Part shown: piece after piece, positions 16,513-24,798 of the stretch
Position numbering within the stretch: position 1 is the first letter of the stretch
How the letters are laid out: every line of letters starts with the position of its first letter
NCBI GenBank assembly: GCA_965662725.1
Contig: CBFIIT010000011.1
Span: 1-38,544 of the forward strand
Direction of reading: 5' to 3'
DNA length: 38,544 nt
Origin: UBA8337 sp965662725
Lineage (GTDB): Bacteria; Pseudomonadota; Alphaproteobacteria; RS24
Notes under the pieces: generated by a model
The model's database searches: none
What the model was told of the DNA's origin: nothing
The model's input: the letters and a program-made list of their open reading frames with translations, nothing else
Position numbers and translations under genes: made by a program

Positions 16513-16515
16513 CCC

Positions 16516-16695
16516 GTGAAGCAAAGAGAATTGAGGCGCCTATTGCGCGCGCATGGTTGCACGTTCGTGCGCGAAGGCGGACGCCATGAGATATGGACGA
16601 GCCCCGGTGGAGAAAAATTTCCTGTACCACGCGGCACCGTCAAACAAAAATCATTGTTGGTCGCTATTCTCAAACAAGCAGGAATTGAGGATTAA
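16516..16695 (+). CDS. hicA: HicA-like mRNA interferase toxin
   Basis: The protein has 59 residues and starts with GTG. The dsRBD-like HicA fold is recognisable: KQRELRRLLRAHGCTFVREG, then GRHEIWTSPGG with the catalytic His at residue 24, KFPVPRGTVKQKSL, and the terminal helix LLVAILKQAGIED. HicA cleaves mRNA independently of or on the ribosome and blocks growth until HicB binds it. The GTG lies 3 nt after the hicB stop and has no good ribosome binding site, which fits translational coupling. The TAA at 16693-16695 touches the first base of the duplicated DAHP synthase tail at 16696. Confidence 0.85.
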   Translation: MKQRELRRLLRAHGCTFVREGGRHEIWTSPGGEKFPVPRGTVKQKSLLVAILKQAGIED

Positions 16696-16826
16696 GCCGT
16701 TTTTGCGAGTTCCGTGCGGTAAGCGCTTATACCACCGACTTGCCCTGACACGTCCAGCAGCGTCAGCTGATGGCGACCCGTTTCGGCGGGTGGGCCATGA
16801 GGCCAAACTTCCGCCGAAATAGACAT
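16692..16826 (-). pseudogene. 44-codon ORF ending in a copied DAHP synthase tail
   Basis: Read on the minus strand, this frame opens with an ATG at 16826 and ends at TAA 16692-16694, giving 44 residues. Its last 13 residues, GISAYRTELAKTA, are identical to the C-terminus of the class II DAHP synthase. The first 31 residues are not from that enzyme; they include GRHQLTLLDVSGQ, which faintly recalls the C-terminal domain of penicillin-binding protein 1C (weak). There is no good ribosome binding site. It is best explained as a recombination product rather than a working gene. Confidence 0.45.
16696..16733. repeat. 38-bp direct repeat, distal copy of the DAHP synthase 3' end
   Basis: This 38-bp segment is identical to 16869-16906, the last coding bases of the class II DAHP synthase gene, 173 bp away and in the same orientation. 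The match stops sharply at both ends. The 135 bp between the copies contain an inverted repeat, TTTCGGCGG (about 16781-16789) with CCGCCGAAA (about 16811-16819). A perfect direct repeat containing a gene's 3' end is the pattern left by elements that integrate there and rebuild the gene. Confidence 0.85.
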
Positions 16827-16864
16827 GAACCAAAGGTAGAAACAGAAGCTTTCCCGTTTCAAGG

Positions 16865-18229
16865 TCAGGCCGTTTTTGCGAGTTCCGTGCGGTAAGCGCT
16901 TATACCCTCTGCAATCAAGAAAGCCAGTTCAAGCGCTTGGCTGCCATTCAGGCGCGGGTCGCAATGCGTGTGATAGCGGCTTGATAAATCTTCTTCCGAA
17001 ATCGCCTGCGCGCCACCAAGACACTCAGTCACGTTTTGGCCGGTCATCTCGAAATGAATACCACCGGCATGTGTGCCCTCGGCTCGGTGCACGCCCATAA
17101 AGCGTTGCACTTCGGTAAGGATGCGGTCAACCGGACGGGTTTTATAGCCGTTTGACGCTTTAATCGTATTGCCGTGCATCGGGTCGCAAGACCAAACAAC
17201 CTTGCGGCCTTCGCTCTCTACCTTACGGATGAGGGCAGGCAGATGATTTTCAACATTGTCATGGCCAAAGCGCGCAATCAGCGTGATGCGACCCGGCTCA
17301 TTTTCAGGGTTCAGCTTATCCAGCAATGTTATCAGTTCATCCGGCTCCAGCGACGGGCCGCATTTCAGGCCAATCGGGTTTTTAACGCCGGAAAGAAATT
17401 CAACATGCGCGCCATCAGGCTGGCGCGTGCGGTCGCCAATCCAAAGCATATGCGCCGAGGTGTCATAATGCTCGCCACTGGTGCTGTCGAGGCGGGTCAG
17501 TGCTTGCTCATAGCCAAGCAGCAGCGCTTCATGGCTGGTATAGAAATCGACCATGCCCATTTGCGGGGCGGTGGTGCTGGTAATGCCGCAAGCGGCCATG
17601 AATTCCATCGCTTGGTCAATTTGACCGGCCATTTCCTCATAGCGCGCGCCCTGCGGGCTATCGGCAACAAAGCCTTGGTTCCAGCGATGCACTTCGTTCA
17701 AATCGGCATAGCCGCCTTTGGCGAAAGCGCGCAGCAGATTAAGCGTCGAGGCAGCTTGGCGGTAAGCGGCAATTTGCCGTTCCGGGTCCGGTACACGCGC
17801 GCCGCTTTCAAATTCAATGCCATTGATAATGTCACCGCGATAGCTCGGCAATTCGACCCCATCAATGGTCTCGGTATCGGCAGAGCGCGGCTTGGCAAAT
17901 TGTCCGGCCATGCGCCCGACTTTAATCACCGGCAGCTTGGCACCGAAAGTCAGCACCACAGACATTTGCAGCATCACCCGAAATGTGTCGCGAATATTAT
18001 CGGCATGATGCTCGGCAAAGCTCTCGGCGCAATCGCCGCCTTGCAGCAAAAAGGCGCGGCCTTCGCACACTTCTGCCAGTTGCGCTTTTAGATTGCGCGC
18101 CTCGCCTGCAAACACCAAAGGCGGAAAGCTTGCCAGACGTGCTTCCACATCGGCCAGTTTGCTCGCATCTTCATAGGCGGGAACTTGCTTTATCGGAAAG
18201 TCGCGCCAGCTTTTCGGTGTCCAACTCAT
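16865..18229 (-). CDS. Class II 3-deoxy-7-phosphoheptulonate (DAHP) synthase
   Basis: The protein has 454 residues, typical of the plant/mycobacterial class II type. Landmarks are LLQGGDCAESF with the metal-binding Cys, KVGRMAGQFAKPRS, GDIINGIEFE, LWIGDRTRQPDGAHVEF, NPIGLKCGPSL, ITLIARFGHDNVE, SCDPMHGNT and GIHFEMTGQNVTECLGG. It condenses phosphoenolpyruvate and erythrose-4-P, the first step of the shikimate pathway. The start at 18229 follows a purine-rich AGAGAGAG. It is read on the same strand as the oxidoreductase upstream, 75 nt away. The last 38 coding bases are duplicated downstream; this copy has the complete gene in frame. Confidence 0.95.
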   Translation of the reverse strand: MSWTPKSWRDFPIKQVPAYEDASKLADVEARLASFPPLVFAGEARNLKAQLAEVCEGRAFLLQGGDCAESFAEHHADNIRDTFRVMLQMSVVLTFGAKLPVIKVGRMAGQFAKPRSADTETIDGVELPSYRGDIINGIEFESGARVPDPERQIAAYRQAASTLNLLRAFAKGGYADLNEVHRWNQGFVADSPQGARYEEMAGQIDQAMEFMAACGITSTTAPQMGMVDFYTSHEALLLGYEQALTRLDSTSGEHYDTSAHMLWIGDRTRQPDGAHVEFLSGVKNPIGLKCGPSLEPDELITLLDKLNPENEPGRITLIARFGHDNVENHLPALIRKVESEGRKVVWSCDPMHGNTIKASNGYKTRPVDRILTEVQRFMGVHRAEGTHAGGIHFEMTGQNVTECLGGAQAISEEDLSSRYHTHCDPRLNGSQALELAFLIAEGISAYRTELAKTA

Positions 18230-18304
18230 TTTCTCTCTCTTCCACTCTGTGGATGTCTCATCTTCATTTCTGATATACGGATTTTAGGCGGAAAAATAAA
18301 GGGC

Positions 18305-19312
18305 TTAGATGGTTTTGATGAGCCGACGCCCGAAATTACCACCGCCGAACAACGCCTCATAGGCGTGCGGCGCGGCTTCAATATTATCGCTAATGTCTTC
18401 CTTATAGCTCAGCTTGCCGTCGCGAATAAGCGTTGCCATGGCCGCCTGCGCCTCCGGAAATTGCCGCGCATAATCATAAACCACAAGGCCTTCCATGCGT
18501 AAGCGATGGGTGATGAAGCGGGTGGTTTGGCGTATGCCAACTGGTTGCTGGCGGTTATATTCCGCCGTTTGGCCGGAAACAATGACGCGGCCTTTCTCGT
18601 TCATATTCAGCAAAGCCGCGTCCAGCATTTCGCCGCCAATATTATCGAAATAAATATCGACACCTTTGGGGCAGGCGGCGGCAATCGCATTGGTTAAATC
18701 GGCTTCCGATTTGTAATCAATGGCCGCGTCAAATCCCAATTCGGTCAAATAGCCGCATTTGTCTGCACCACCGGCAATGCCGACCACATTCAAGCCCAAT
18801 GTTTTGCCTATTTGCCCGCAGGTCGCACCGACGGGTCCGGCCGCAGAAGAGACCAGCAAGGTTTCGCCTGCTTTCGGTTGGCCAAGATCTTGCAGGCCAA
18901 ACCACGAGGTCAGCCCGGGAATGCCCAAAACGCCGATTGTTGCGGTCATTGAAACTTTATCGTCAAACAAGGCGGGGTCCAGTTTTTGCAAACCGCGATC
19001 GGCTTGCAGCACGGCTTCTGTCCAGCCAAGTCCGCCCATCACCATATCACCGACTGCAAAACGCTCCGATGCACTGGCTATAATCTCGCCAATGCCTGCG
19101 CTTTCTATCGTGTCGCCGATTTTTAATCCGGCCGCATATGTATCGCCGCTCAGTCGGCCCCGCATGCCGGGGTCGAGCGAGAAATAATGGGTTTTGATCA
19201 AAACCTGCCCATCTTGCGGCGCGTCGGGGGTGAAGGTTTCAAGCTTAAAACAATCGGCGTTCGGCACGCCGGTTGGATGTTTGGCCAATGTCCATTTGAG
19301 ATACTCAGTCAT
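18305..19312 (-). CDS. NADP-dependent oxidoreductase (medium-chain, alkenal/prostaglandin reductase type)
   Basis: The protein has 335 residues from the ATG at 19312. It belongs to the zinc-free MDR branch (COG2130, YncB/leukotriene B4 dehydrogenase-like): the N-terminal YFSLDPGMRGRL, the nucleotide-binding AAGPVGATCGQIGK, GIAGGADKCGYL, DYKSEADLTNAI, VDIYFDNIGGEML and GRVIVSGQTAEYN occur in family order. These enzymes reduce the C=C bond of alpha,beta-unsaturated carbonyls with NADPH; the substrate is unknown. Long sequence upstream stays open in frame but has no family similarity, so the internal ATG is chosen. It is divergent from nadE with 129 nt between. Confidence 0.88.
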   Translation of the reverse strand: MTEYLKWTLAKHPTGVPNADCFKLETFTPDAPQDGQVLIKTHYFSLDPGMRGRLSGDTYAAGLKIGDTIESAGIGEIIASASERFAVGDMVMGGLGWTEAVLQADRGLQKLDPALFDDKVSMTATIGVLGIPGLTSWFGLQDLGQPKAGETLLVSSAAGPVGATCGQIGKTLGLNVVGIAGGADKCGYLTELGFDAAIDYKSEADLTNAIAAACPKGVDIYFDNIGGEMLDAALLNMNEKGRVIVSGQTAEYNRQQPVGIRQTTRFITHRLRMEGLVVYDYARQFPEAQAAMATLIRDGKLSYKEDISDNIEAAPHAYEALFGGGNFGRRLIKTI

Positions 19313-19441
19313 AATAGCCGTCAGTCTGCCTGCAAGCGGCGGGTGAGGCAAGAAATTACCGACCGCAAGCTTCGCCGGTCTGAAAAGGCCAAAGCCTCTG
19401 ATTTGCTTGTTAAAAACCGCGCCACGCGCTACATAGCACTG

Positions 19442-21118
19442 ATGAATGCTAAGACAGAAGCCGGTGTAAAAACCCTGAAAATCGCAATGGCACAATTGAA
19501 CCCGACTGTCGGGGCGGTGGCTGCCAACGCCGCTTTGCTGCGCTCAATTCGCGCCGCGTCGGGTGATGCGGATGTGATTGTCGCCGGCGAATTGTTTTTA
19601 ACCGGTTATCCGCCGGAAGACCTTGTGTTGAAGCGTGCTTTTTTGGCCCATGTGGCGGCCGAGGCGGCGCAATTAGTGGCCGATACGGCGGATGGCGGTC
19701 CGGCATTGATATTCGGTCTGCCGGTAGTTGAAAACGGCGTTTTATACAATGCGGTTATGGTCGCTGATGGTGGGCAGGCGGCGGTTCGTCATAAAGTGCA
19801 TTTGCCCAATTATGCGGTGTTCGACGAAAAGCGTTTATTTGAAGCCGGCGAAATGCCGTCACCTATTGAGCTGCGCGGTGTGCGTGTCGGTGTGCCGATT
19901 TGCGAAGATATTTGGTTTACTGATGTCTGCGCGCATTTGAAATCGCAAGGGGCTGAGTTTTTAATCTCGCCCAACGGGTCACCTTTTGAGCGCAAAAAGC
20001 ATGAAAAGCGCGTGCATCATGCGGCCGCACGTGCCAAGGAAACAGGACTGCCTTTGCTTTATGTCAATCAGATTGGCGGCCAAGACGAATTGGTTTTTGA
20101 TGGTTCATCTTTCGCTGTAAATGGCGATGGCACGGTGGCAGTGCAGCGTCCCGCTTGGCAACCGGAGGTGCATTTGGTTGAGCTGGTAGAAACGGCGCAA
20201 GGCTGGCGGGTGACAACAGAATCTGCCGCGCCTCAAATTGACGATTTGGGCGATATTTATGCCGCCGCTACTTTGGGATTGCGCGATTATGTTGAGAAGA
20301 ACCGCTTTCCCGGCGTCTTATTGGGGCTTTCCGGCGGTATTGATAGTGCAATTTGCGCCGCTATTGCGGTTGATGCGCTGGGGCCGGAGCGCGTGCATTG
20401 CATCATGCTGCCGTCGCGCTATACCAGCCAATCGAGCCTTGATGATGCGGCTGATTGCGCCAAAGCATTGGGCATTGAGCTGGATGAAGTGTCCATTGCC
20501 GCGCCGGTTGATGCAGTTGAAAGCGCGCTTGGTGATTTGTTTAAAGCTACTAATGCCGATTTGACGGAAGAGAATATTCAGTCGCGCCTGCGCGGCACTT
20601 TGCTGATGGCCGTGTCCAATAAATTCGGCAATATGGTGGTCACCACGGGCAATAAATCGGAAGTATCTGTCGGCTACGCAACGCTATATGGCGATATGAA
20701 TGGCGGCTATAATCCGATTAAGGATATTTATAAAACCGAGGTTTTTGCGCTGGCCCGCTGGCGCAATGAAAATCTGCCGATCGGCGGTTTGGGGCCAAGC
20801 GGCGTGGTTATTCCGAGCAATATTATCGATAAGCCGCCAAGCGCTGAATTGCGCCCTGACCAAAAAGACGAGGATAGCCTGCCGCCCTATGATGCGCTGG
20901 ATGACATTTTATTCGCGCTGGTGGAAGACGAGCTGGGCGTCGATGAGATTGTCGCGCGTGGCCATGATGTTGAAACCGTGAAGCGGATTGAGCATTTGCT
21001 GTATATCTCGGAATATAAGCGGCGTCAGGCGGCCCCCGGCGCGAAAATCGGCAATCGCAATTTTGGTCGCGACCGCCGCTATCCGATTACCAATGGCTTT
21101 CGCGACGCTCGCGTTTAA
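19442..21118 (+). CDS. nadE: Glutamine-dependent NAD+ synthetase
   Basis: The protein has 558 residues in two domains. The nitrilase-type amidase (about 14-265) has catalytic Glu50 (VAGELFLTG), a Lys in RHKVHLPNY and Cys154 (VPICEDIWF). The synthetase (about 280-555) has the ATP pyrophosphatase loop SGGIDS from Ser297 and GNKSEVSVGYATLYGDMNGG. It amidates deamido-NAD+ using glutamine, the last step of NAD synthesis. The frame is open far upstream, but family similarity begins at about residue 11. The chosen ATG has no ribosome binding site; a weak promoter CTTGTT/CTACAT (19406-19411, 19429-19434) would put the transcript start at the ATG, so it may be leaderless. Confidence 0.9.
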   Translation: MNAKTEAGVKTLKIAMAQLNPTVGAVAANAALLRSIRAASGDADVIVAGELFLTGYPPEDLVLKRAFLAHVAAEAAQLVADTADGGPALIFGLPVVENGVLYNAVMVADGGQAAVRHKVHLPNYAVFDEKRLFEAGEMPSPIELRGVRVGVPICEDIWFTDVCAHLKSQGAEFLISPNGSPFERKKHEKRVHHAAARAKETGLPLLYVNQIGGQDELVFDGSSFAVNGDGTVAVQRPAWQPEVHLVELVETAQGWRVTTESAAPQIDDLGDIYAAATLGLRDYVEKNRFPGVLLGLSGGIDSAICAAIAVDALGPERVHCIMLPSRYTSQSSLDDAADCAKALGIELDEVSIAAPVDAVESALGDLFKATNADLTEENIQSRLRGTLLMAVSNKFGNMVVTTGNKSEVSVGYATLYGDMNGGYNPIKDIYKTEVFALARWRNENLPIGGLGPSGVVIPSNIIDKPPSAELRPDQKDEDSLPPYDALDDILFALVEDELGVDEIVARGHDVETVKRIEHLLYISEYKRRQAAPGAKIGNRNFGRDRRYPITNGFRDARV

Positions 21119-21139
21119 GCCGCCGAATAAGGGAAAATA

Positions 21140-22483
21140 ATGACTGTTCGTACCCGTTTTGCTCCAAGCCCGACCGGCCATTTGCACGTCGGCAATGCCC
21201 GTGCAGCTTTGTTTTGTTATCTGTTCGCCAAAGGGCAGGGCGGCGATTTCATTCTGCGAATGGATGATACGGATGTTGCGCGCTCAACGGAAGCGTTTGC
21301 CGCCGCGATTAAGACAGATTTGGCATGGCTGGGTCTTGATTATGACGAGACGTTTAAACAGTCGGAGCGGTTTGATAAATATGAAGCAGCGTTTGAAGAG
21401 TTAAAGGCGCGCGGGCTGGTATATGCTTGCTATGAGACGCCCGATGAATTGGAGCGCAAGCGCAAGCGGCAATTGGCCCGTGGCAAGCCGCCGGTCTATG
21501 ACCGTGCCGCATTGGAGCTGACGGAAGAGGAAATTGCGGCCTATGCCGATGAAGGCCGCACGCCGCATTATCGCTTTAAACTGTCGGGCAATGCGATTAG
21601 CTGGACCGATATGGTGCGCGGTGAGCAAAAGATTGAAACCGCCAGCCTGTCCGATCCGGTTATTCGCCGCGCTGACGGGTCTTGGTTGTATACGCTGCCG
21701 AGCGTGGTTGATGATATTGATGCCAATATCACCCATGTCATTCGTGGCGAAGACCATGTCACCAATTCCGGCGCGCAAATTGAAATCATTGAAGCGCTGG
21801 GCGGCACTGTGCCGATATTCGCGCATTTCTCTCTTATGTTGGCGGCTGATGGTGGCGCATTGTCCAAACGCCTCGGCTCCTTATCCTTGGCAGATTTGCG
21901 CGACAGCGGCGTTGAAGCAATGAGCCTCAATAGTTTAATCGCCCGTCTGGGCACGGCTGATGCAGTAGAGCCGGTGCAGGAAATGAGCGCATTGATTGCC
22001 GGATTTGATATGTCACGGCTGGGCCGCGCACCGGCGCGTTTTGACCCTGAAGAAGTATCGCGCCTCAATGCGCGTATTTTGCACGATATGCCGTACGAAA
22101 CAGCAGCCGCGCGATTGGCTGAAATGGGTGCGCCCGAAGGGGCCGGTTTTTGGGATGGCGTGAAAGGCAATCTCAATCTGTTTGACGATGTGCGCGATAT
22201 TTTACATCTGATTAAAGGGCCGGTGACGCCGGTGATTGAAGCGGATGACGCAGATTATATTGCCGCTGCTTTAGACGCTTTGCCGCAAGGTACATTGAGC
22301 GAGACAAGCTGGTCTGAGTGGACGCAAAGCCTGAAGGAAAGCACCGATCGCAAGGGGCGCGCCTTATTTATGCCGCTGCGTCAAGCCCTGACCGGGCAAG
22401 CGCATGGACCTGAAATGCAACATTTACTGCCGCTTATCGGCTATGATAAGGCTGTCGCCCGATTGCAGGGCAAAGAGGAATAG
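21140..22483 (+). CDS. gltX: Glutamate--tRNA ligase
   Basis: The protein has 447 residues. The class I signatures are APSPTGHLHVGNAR (HIGH-type at 14-19) and a KMSKS-type loop reading ALSKR at 240-244, with GEDHVTNSGAQIEI between them and an anticodon-binding helical region at the C-terminus. Many alphaproteobacteria carry two GluRS genes, and this shorter LSKR form matches one of the two paralogue types (recollection). It charges tRNA-Glu, possibly also tRNA-Gln for later amidation. AAGGGA at 21129-21134 supports the ATG. It lies 21 nt after nadE and 6 nt before cimA. Confidence 0.92.
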   Translation: MTVRTRFAPSPTGHLHVGNARAALFCYLFAKGQGGDFILRMDDTDVARSTEAFAAAIKTDLAWLGLDYDETFKQSERFDKYEAAFEELKARGLVYACYETPDELERKRKRQLARGKPPVYDRAALELTEEEIAAYADEGRTPHYRFKLSGNAISWTDMVRGEQKIETASLSDPVIRRADGSWLYTLPSVVDDIDANITHVIRGEDHVTNSGAQIEIIEALGGTVPIFAHFSLMLAADGGALSKRLGSLSLADLRDSGVEAMSLNSLIARLGTADAVEPVQEMSALIAGFDMSRLGRAPARFDPEEVSRLNARILHDMPYETAAARLAEMGAPEGAGFWDGVKGNLNLFDDVRDILHLIKGPVTPVIEADDADYIAAALDALPQGTLSETSWSEWTQSLKESTDRKGRALFMPLRQALTGQAHGPEMQHLLPLIGYDKAVARLQGKEE

Positions 22484-22489
22484 AGCGAA

Positions 22490-24097
22490 ATGGTGCGTGA
22501 GCGGCTTTACATTTTTGACACCACCATGCGCGACGGCCAGCAAACAGCCGGCGTGGATTTTGCCGTGGCTGATAAAATGAAGCTGGCGGCTGCTTTGGAT
22601 GCGCTGGGCGTGGATTATGTCGAAGGCGGATATCCGGGTGCCAATCCGACGGATACGCAATTTTTCAATGAGCTTGGCAGCCTCACCAGTGCCAAATTGA
22701 CCGCTTTCGGCATGACCAAGCGAGCCGGTCGGAGCGCCGAAAATGATCCGGGATTTATGGAAATTCTCAATGCCCCATCTGCCGCTACTTGCTTGGTGGC
22801 GAAAAGCTGGGACTATCATGTCGATGTCGCTTTGGGCATCAGCAATGAAGAAAACATTACCTGTATTCGCGATAGCGTTGCCGCAATAGAAGCGCGCGGC
22901 AAAGAGCCGATGATTGATTGCGAGCATTTTTTTGACGGCTATAAAGCCAATCGCGACTATGCGCTGGCTTGTGCCGAAGCGGCGATTGAGGCCGGTGCGC
23001 GCTGGGTGGTGCTGTGCGATACAAATGGCGGCACTATGCCCGATGAGGTGTTTGAGATTGTCAGCGATGTCGCCAAGCATATTCCCGGCGACCGGCTTGG
23101 CATTCATACGCATAATGATACGGAAAATGCTGTCGCCAATACTTTGGCGGCGATTAATGCCGGTGTGCGGCAAGTGCAGGGCACGATTAACGGGCTGGGC
23201 GAACGCTGCGGCAATGCCAATTTGGTATCGCTTATTCCGACCCTATTGCTGAAGCCGGGATATGCTGAGCGCTTTGAAACCGGCATTGCGCAAGAAAAGC
23301 TGCCACAAGTAAAAACCGTATCATTGCTGCTGGATGATATTTTGAACCGCACGCCGAACCGTCATGCGCCTTATGTCGGTGCCTCGGCCTTTGCGCATAA
23401 GGGCGGTATTCATGTTTCTGCGGTGATGAAAGACCCGTCAACTTATGAGCATGTAAAGCCGGAAAGTGTTGGCAATACGCGCACGGTTTTGGTTTCCGAC
23501 CAAGCCGGCAAATCAAACGTGCTCGATCGTTTGGCCAGTGCGCAAATTGAGGTCGATAGCAAAGACCCGGCGATTGACCGGATTTTGCGCGAAGTGAAAG
23601 ATAAGGAACTGGACGGCTATAGCTATGATGGTGTTGGCGCGTCCTTTGAACTGCTGGCTTTGCAGCAGCTTGACCGCCTGCCACAGTTTTTTGATGTTAC
23701 CGGCTATACGGTCAATATCAGCAATGATGGCAGGGGTAATACTGTTTCCGAAGCGGTGGTATCGCTGGTCATTGATGGTGAGACCGTCAAAGGCAAGGGC
23801 GCGGGTAATGGCCCGATTAACGCCTTGGATATGGCTTTGCGTGGCGATTTGAAACGCTACGCCAAAAATATTGATACCATGCGGTTGGTTGATTTTAAGG
23901 TGCGTATTTTGAACACCGGCACTGAGGCGGTTACCCGCGTGACCATTGAAAGCGTCGATGATGGCGGCGATAGCTGGCGTACCATTGGCGTCAATCCGAA
24001 TATCGTTGTCGCTTCATTTGAAGCGTTGAAGGATGCGGTGGTATATAAATTACTTAAAGACGGCGTTTCTGCCGTTCCTGAAACCGCTGCTGAGTAG
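22490..24097 (+). CDS. cimA: (R)-citramalate synthase
   Basis: The protein has 535 residues. The DRE-TIM barrel begins with FDTTMRDGQQTAGVDF, followed by DYVEGGYPGANPTD, VVLCDTNGGTMP, metal-binding HTHND (about 205), and GTINGLGERCGNANL; the C-terminal LeuA-type regulatory domain occupies about 390-530. YVEGGYPG rather than the isopropylmalate synthase pattern, and the overall length, indicate citramalate synthase. It joins pyruvate and acetyl-CoA, opening the threonine-independent route to isoleucine; the C-terminal domain probably allows isoleucine feedback. AGAGGA at 22474-22479 precedes the ATG. It sits in the operon between gltX and psd. Confidence 0.93.
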   Translation: MVRERLYIFDTTMRDGQQTAGVDFAVADKMKLAAALDALGVDYVEGGYPGANPTDTQFFNELGSLTSAKLTAFGMTKRAGRSAENDPGFMEILNAPSAATCLVAKSWDYHVDVALGISNEENITCIRDSVAAIEARGKEPMIDCEHFFDGYKANRDYALACAEAAIEAGARWVVLCDTNGGTMPDEVFEIVSDVAKHIPGDRLGIHTHNDTENAVANTLAAINAGVRQVQGTINGLGERCGNANLVSLIPTLLLKPGYAERFETGIAQEKLPQVKTVSLLLDDILNRTPNRHAPYVGASAFAHKGGIHVSAVMKDPSTYEHVKPESVGNTRTVLVSDQAGKSNVLDRLASAQIEVDSKDPAIDRILREVKDKELDGYSYDGVGASFELLALQQLDRLPQFFDVTGYTVNISNDGRGNTVSEAVVSLVIDGETVKGKGAGNGPINALDMALRGDLKRYAKNIDTMRLVDFKVRILNTGTEAVTRVTIESVDDGGDSWRTIGVNPNIVVASFEALKDAVVYKLLKDGVSAVPETAAE

Positions 24098-24105
24098 AGG
24101 CTATT

Positions 24106-24798
24106 ATGCGCGCATTGAAGTCAGTTTTGTTTCCCATTCACCCTGAGGGGTTTCGGTTTATCGCAATTTTTGCGGTGATGACGCTTTTGCTGTTTTTCGT
24201 TTCTGAAATCCTCGGTTGGGTTGCGGTTATTTTGACCCTCTGGTGCGCGTGGTTTTTCCGCGATCCGGCGCGCGTCACGCCGCAGCGCAAAGGGCTGGTC
24301 ATTTCACCGGCCGATGGCGTGGTTAATATGATTACCGAAGCTGTTCCGCCGGCTGAGCTCGGCTTGGGCGACGAAGCCTTACCGCGTGTCTCGGTGTTTA
24401 TGAATGTGTTTAATTGCCATGTGAACCGCATGCCGGTAACCGGCACAGTGTTGAAATCGCTTTATCGCACCGGCCAGTTTTTAAGCGCCGATTTGGATAA
24501 GGCCAGCGATGCCAATGAGCGTCAATCCATGCTGGTGGAAACCGAAGACGGCAAGCAAATCGTGGTGGTGCAAATCGCCGGTTTGGTAGCGCGTCGGATT
24601 TTGTGCTTTGCGCATGAAGAGCAAGAGTTTCAAGCCGGTGAGCGTTTTGGTCTTATTCGCTTTGGCAGCCGTTGCGATGTGTATTTGCCGCAGGGCAGTG
24701 TGCCGCGTGTCGCGGTTGGGCAATCGGCAATTGCCGGTGAAACAGTGCTGGCTGATTTGAAATCGAAAGAAAAACAACGCGAGACGATTACAAGCTAA
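24106..24798 (+). CDS. psd: Phosphatidylserine decarboxylase proenzyme
   Basis: The protein has 230 residues, the short form found in many alphaproteobacteria. Two hydrophobic segments lie near the N-terminus (about 18-50). The conserved blocks are WCAWFFRDPARVTP, SPADGVVNMI, SVFMNVFNCHVNRMPVTG and the self-cleavage site RFGSRCDVYLP, where cleavage between Gly187 and Ser188 would create the pyruvoyl cofactor. It makes phosphatidylethanolamine from phosphatidylserine at the inner membrane. AGAGG at 24096-24100 is the ribosome binding site. pssA, which makes its substrate, starts on the next base after the stop. Confidence 0.94.
   Translation: MRALKSVLFPIHPEGFRFIAIFAVMTLLLFFVSEILGWVAVILTLWCAWFFRDPARVTPQRKGLVISPADGVVNMITEAVPPAELGLGDEALPRVSVFMNVFNCHVNRMPVTGTVLKSLYRTGQFLSADLDKASDANERQSMLVETEDGKQIVVVQIAGLVARRILCFAHEEQEFQAGERFGLIRFGSRCDVYLPQGSVPRVAVGQSAIAGETVLADLKSKEKQRETITS

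Noticed and set aside
16651..16833. 60-codon minus-strand open frame across hicA and the repeat
   Set aside because: It overlaps the clear HicA frame and reads the duplicated tail in a frame different from the DAHP synthase.
17174..18091. 305-codon plus-strand open frame opposite the DAHP synthase gene
   Set aside because: It is fully antisense to a well-supported gene, shows no family pattern, and has shadow-like composition.
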